This document shows, piece after piece, positions 59,481 to 64,000 of a DNA stretch of 64,000 nt. Each line of letters begins with the position of its first letter. Position 1 is the first letter of the stretch. The notes under the pieces were generated by a model. The model had not been told where the DNA came from, did not search any database, and saw nothing but the letters and a program-made list of their open reading frames with translations. The stretch is from Antitrichia curtipendula (taxonomy: Eukaryota; Streptophyta; Bryopsida; Hypnales; Leucodontaceae): NCBI GenBank assembly GCA_951230915.1, contig OX579638.1, forward strand, positions 21,098,696 to 21,162,695, written 5' to 3'. The translations under genes and the position numbers were made by a program.

Positions 59481-61685
59481 TTAACCAAGCTTGACCCACG
59501 CGGCGTATCCAACTTGGCCATCTGCCACAGGGAAAAGCATGTAGTAGCCTGCAGGCGCAACCGCGGCACTGGGAGGTGCTTTGGATGCGACCGTGACGCC
59601 GCCGGCCCCTGCGACCGGGGCGCCGACCTCCAGTTGCAAAAGACGTTGGCCCTGGGCGAACGAGTGCGTGACGAACGGCGCGCTCGCCAAGTTGAGCTCG
59701 TAGTACTTCGCACCCGCGGCTTTGATAGTTGCGGTGAAGCCTGCGCCGTACTTGAGTGCGCCCGGCGCGGCGGCGAAGTTGGGCTTGTTGGCGCCGAGGT
59801 AGGGCGGGGAGAAGGCTTCGATGCGAAGCTCAGTGGGCAGGTACCCTGCGAGTGTGTAGAACTGGTGGGTGTTGGAGCCCGCGACCAGGACGCGGCCGTC
59901 GGGGAGGAGATTCGCGGTGGAGTGGTACACGCGAGGGATGGCGGTCCCGGCCAAGACTTGGAAGCGCGCGCCGGCCGCGGCGTTGGGATTGTAGAGGTTG
60001 GGGTTTTTCACGGGGTTGTTGGCGTTGCCCCAGCCCTGAGCGCCTCCCGCGGCGCCGTTGATGATGAGCACGTCGCGAGTGGGGAGGAGGACCATGTCGC
60101 CCATGACGCGGCGCGTCGGCATCGTCTCCATGGCCCAGCCTGGGTCCGCACCCAGAGGAGTCAGGCGTCCGCAGCTCTGGGAAGCGGGCTGGCCCGCGGG
60201 GTTCGAGTACGCGCCGAAGGCTGCGCCACCGCAGACGAGAATTTCAGCGTTGCCGAAGTCGGCCCCGGCAGACAAGGGCAGCAGCACGGAGCTGCCGCCT
60301 GAGGGGTAGTTTCGGGGCTCGCCGGGGATGGTGGGGAAGTTCTTCACGGCCGTGTTGGACTTCCAGTCGTACAGACAGGAGTCACGGTTGGCGAAGATGA
60401 AGAGCTGGTTGTTGGGCAACAAGTGCACGAAGGGATACAGATTGTCCATCTGGGCATCATTGGTCTGTGCACACACACACGCACACACAGAACGCCATCA
60501 GATGGTCGTTCCAGTGGCCGTTTCCGAATGGCGCAATTCAGCAGTAGAAAACGACAGCCAATCCATGGAGTGTGCACCAAACTCGGCCAATACTACTTAA
60601 AAGAAAATGCCTATTAATTAATGAAATACCCCTCACTGGCACACGAATGAGTGGATTCAAGTGCGGAATGGAGAGATGAGCGTACTTTGTAGAGCAGGGG
60701 GAGTTCATAAGCGCCGCGACCATTCGCAGGAACATACTCCACCGTGCCTACCCCACGACCTCCGACGACGATTTGAGTTCCGTCGGGAAGAATCTGGTTG
60801 GAAGCGTACCAGCGTCCGTCTTGCAGTCCTCCGTCGGTCTCCACCCAGTCGCAGTCGCCTCCTCCGCATGGATTGAAGTGCCGAATCTGCAAGATTTCAA
60901 AATCATGAACCTCGAATTCCAGCTCCAACGCATCATAGATGAATTCATGAAGGAAGTCCTTGTTTGTGCAAGAGCTCGTGATATGTTAACAACACGCTGG
61001 CATCCCATTACCTTCTTGACGCCATCGGCATCTCCGCCAGTTTGCACGAGCATGCCATTGCCATCGAATTGGCCAGATGAGCACCACGTATCGGTGTACA
61101 CAAACAGCGGCCGGACATTGTTGGAGCCTGGAGAGAAGAGCGCCGAGTGGGCCGTGCAATCATGTCCCGACGCCTGATCGATCAAACCACAAAACAGAAC
61201 ACCCATCCGTCAATCCAAACTCGCATGATAGACTTTGAATTCACCAGACTGCACTACCTCATGAACACAAACTACAGTGACTTGCCAATTCAAGCTACCG
61301 ATCCACTCTCCCCGCTCATCCTTCCCTACAATTGCACACCATTCCCGAAGGTCCTGATCCATGGCCCGAAAACGAGAAGGCACTAGCCACGAAACACATG
61401 TTGAATTCCCGACAGCTAGTCATGGCGAGTTTCCATTCGTACCCGATCTGCAGGATTGTCGCGGCAGACGCCTTTAGCCAACAACAATTGCGAGGGGCCA
61501 ATGTTGGTCCGATCCAGCAACACCACGTTGCCGTCATGCGACACCGCCGCGTGCATGGTGGAGATTCCAGCGTTCTCTACCACGGTTTCCCAGTAGCCCT
61601 GCGCTTCCACCGTCCCGGAGCTCCATGCCAGCATCACCAGCAACCCCGCGAGCCCCAACACCGCAACTCGACCGCCCAGTCCCAT
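59481..61685 (-). CDS. Glyoxal/galactose oxidase-like copper radical oxidase
   Basis: Four exons: 61685-61443, 61173-61012, 60886-60686 and 60464-59481. All introns are GT-AG and phase 0, giving about 529 residues, typical for plant GLOX proteins. A signal peptide (MGLGGRVAVLGLAGLLVML, cut near VEAQ) implies secretion. The glyoxal-oxidase N-domain carries the radical-site Cys in TDTWCSSGQF and Tyr in GRWYASNQ. Copper ligands Tyr-His in IPRVYHST and His in VTHSFAQGQR are present, and a DUF1929 C-terminal domain starts at IEAFSPPYLG. The family oxidises small aldehydes or primary alcohols with O2, releasing H2O2, usually at the cell wall; the substrate here is unknown. It is the only apparently intact gene, GC-rich in an AT-rich setting. 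Confidence 0.93.
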
Positions 61686-61882
61686 GATGCTGGCTCACTG
61701 CCACCACTGCACTGCCTCTGTCCTGATCCAAACTCCACCCAAGTGGCAGCAAGTGATTCAAAATCTATCCCGAGTCAGTTGATGCAGTGGAGGCGGACAG
61801 GGAGCTAGATGGAGCTAGGGAGCTAGCCAGCCAGCCAGCTAGAGTGATGTGAGTTGCACTGTGGAGAAAGGAGGGCAGCGGG

Positions 61883-61889
61883 TATATAT
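61883..61889 (-). promoter_or_regulatory. Candidate TATA box of the oxidase gene
   Basis: CATATATACC on the minus strand, about 200 bases upstream of the ATG. A start about 30 bases downstream would give a 5' leader of about 165 bases. Confidence 0.45.
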
Positions 61890-64000
61890 GTGGCCATACG
61901 AGAGTGTGTTGAATGATGAGCAGTTGGCGGAATCAGTGCAGCAAGCGGGACGTCTGAGGGAAGGAAGTGAGTGAGTAGCGTGGGTCCATGCTAGAATTGA
62001 AGAACGCTGCACTACGTACACTGATCTATTGCTTTGTTGGGATGGTGGTTGACGTCGCTAGCTTTACCGATTGCGGTACCAGTGCATGCCATTCTTGGGG
62101 TATTCTCCGCTGGGGCCCTGCTCCTCCGCCTTCCAGTAAGAACATGTATGCATTCTTTCATTAGTGGTCTTTTAATTAGTTCTGCTTTGGCTGTCCCACA
62201 GGCAGCCAGGATCGACCGGTTCTATTGTCGTAACGTAATCGTAGATTCGTTGTTCGTTCACCACCTCTTCGGTACGTGGTACTTACGCTCTTGAATGATC
62301 GAATTGTATAATGGTTCATTTCGTCAAATTGGCACGATTCCGGGGCTTAAAATGGTGACAGATACGGACATAAAGGTTTAGAATTGGAGACCGGTATGGA
62401 TTTATGTTTCCGAAGGCGCGTTCTGAAAGGTGCTAACGTATTGCGATACAGCCAATTCAACGAAACTGACGTTAGTGCTTGCGGAGGTCTGAGATGTCCT
62501 ACTCGTAACTCAAATCTGCGTTCTTGATCAAAGTTTATGCGCTGTAAGAGGACGATGACTTTTTTCATCGTCGTGTAGTAGGTGTGGCTTTTTTAGATCG
62601 GAGATCGCTAAAAGCTATTGTTGAGTTGCTTGGCAAGGCGGGTGGAGACACAGTGAACCAAAATGTGAGCTCCTACCACTGCTTGAGGTACAATTTGTTT
62701 AGTAGAGAGGTTGTCTTTTGCGGGTGTGTACTTTCGGAGGTGCACGTAGGTGTACAGGGGTTGTGATTGGCCCAAGACCTACTCAACAACCCATGTAGGG
62801 GCACCTTTTGCATTGTGCAATCCGTACTGCATTCGCCCTCGGCATAGTATTAACTATATGGGCAACTAAACTAGTTGCAACAAGTACAATGTGAGATCAA
62901 TTCCGGGCTTTGTGAAAATATTCTTCCATCTATTGAGGAAGATTAAGGAGCTTGTCGTGGACTAGCGGACGTGGACTCTGAGGAAGGAAAAGTTCTCTTG
63001 TCCTCTCCCTCGTCTTCAATAACTGACAACCCAGAACCCTGCTTCAGAAGCAAGCTATGAGTGCAAACTTCCTTCCCTGGCCTTCTTTTTGTTTAATTTA
63101 ATTTTTTCAAGCTCCTCATTTCTTCAATCCACTCTTACGCAGCTTGTCGAAGACGGTGGCTGCACTTCTTATCCTGTTGTCAAATCATTGCCAGCAAGAT
63201 ATTCTCTGACAAATCTCACTGTTCAACAAAGTCCTCCAGATTGATTTTGGGTCTTAGAGCTTGGAGCCTGGAGCTTGAACCAATCTCAAGTACACTGCAG
63301 CCGAATGTATGTATGCCCGAACGTAGTGTCCCTCCAGAATTTAACTTAAGTGGGTGTTCCACTGAATCCTCTGTAATGGCTGCTTGGGGGACATTCAAGT
63401 GAGTTCCAAACACATATTCTTGTAACTTGACGTTGTGGATGTTGTCCCATTTGATGTGCATGCAACATGACTGAATTTTTGGGATATGCTGGGAATGGAT
63501 TATTGCAGAGTGTGCAATTGTGACTTTGCAAAATCCTCTGGAAAGGGTTTTTTCTAACAGACAGTTCTAACTTATACTGTTCCATGACTTTCATCATTTT
63601 TGGTATGGGAGCTTGCTGACCATATGCTGGGGGATTGGAACTTCAATATTGTTATGTTGGTGCAATTTAGAGCACCCAAATTGTGACATTGAAATGCACA
63701 AAGAAATAAAGATTTTAGTTTTAAACAGAGGTCTGCAAAAGTATTTATTTCATGAACTCCTGCCAACATCATGAAATGCTTACTTTGAAACACTTACCAA
63801 GCATTTTGGTGAATAACCTAATTTCAGATTAGAAGTGCTGCAAACACTTTGAAGATGTCCTGAACTCTCTATCAACTTTTTGTTTCATTAGGCCATACTT
63901 GAGTTAGGATTTCTCTTTCACATTTTATAAAATACTATGCAACCTAAAAATACCAATTTCACATTGAAATGAATATTTTGTTTGGTACCATAAGTGAAGA
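61890..64000. other. Noncoding stretch upstream of the oxidase gene
   Basis: No gene is supported. A TTGACGTCGC element near 62049 could be a bZIP-type site in the distal promoter. The last 165 bases are a dispersed repeat copy. Confidence 0.5.
63836..64000. repeat. Dispersed repeat copy, partner of 58100-58790
   Basis: AATATTTTGTTTGGTACCAT and AAGTGAAGA occur here and at 58760-58796 in the same orientation. Upstream phrases (CAAACACT, GAAGATGTC, CCATA(T/C)TTGAGTT) also match in order. The copy runs off the window. Confidence 0.7.

Noticed and set aside
59460..60302. 280-residue plus-strand frame
   Set aside because: Antisense of the GC-rich last exon of the oxidase gene, whose minus frame has clear catalytic motifs.

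Overview
The window looks like nuclear DNA of a streptophyte: a charophyte alga such as Chara, or an early-diverging land plant. The reasons are GT-AG introns, Arabidopsis-type telomere-like repeats (TTTAGGG/CCCTAAA), a plant-type L1 LINE (DUF4283 plus zinc knuckle in ORF1, zf-RVT at the end of ORF2), a plant-like glyoxal oxidase gene and a very high load of decayed transposons. The species call is inference; nothing here names the organism.

Layout. 0.2-4.7 kb: remains of a PIF/Harbinger element, with a DDE transposase on + and its Myb/SANT partner on -, both broken by in-frame stops. 6.85-46.66 kb: the main object, a 39.8-kb unit bounded by the hAT-type terminus CAGGGTTGTC (inverted at the far end) and a perfect 8-bp target-site duplication, GCGTTGAA. 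Both ends carry 400-500 bp of subterminal GTCC/GGAC repeats. Inside are a broken hAT transposase (7.6-10.7 kb), a kinase-like pseudogene (12.75-14.3 kb), an unclassified Cys-rich RNase H-like/transposase-like gene (14.6-17.9 kb), a SUVR-type SET-domain gene (22.2-24.5 kb), two paralogous coiled-coil/RING-like genes (26.1-27.8 and 34.9-36.5 kb), a third RING-like gene (41.9-44.0 kb), a coiled-coil pseudogene exon (32 kb) and many short tandem repeats. Noncoding DNA from about 14.5 to 38 kb is unusually rich in GTAC/TGTACA. This suggests a second, nested unit there whose ends I could not prove.

48.07-55.70 kb: a full-span but inactivated L1-type LINE with a 16-bp target-site duplication. 57.2 kb: a 130-bp CACTA foldback MITE. 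59.5-61.7 kb: a four-exon, GC-rich glyoxal/galactose-oxidase-like gene on -, the only gene in the window that reads as intact. Copies of a dispersed repeat lie on both sides of it.

Together: one host gene at the right edge, and otherwise layered mobile DNA. Each large reading frame outside the oxidase gene carries at least one stop, frameshift or suspect splice site. The standout is the large hAT-bounded unit with chromatin-modifier, kinase-like and RING-like passengers. All exon borders were read by eye from GT/AG signals and frame continuity, with no alignments or transcript data.
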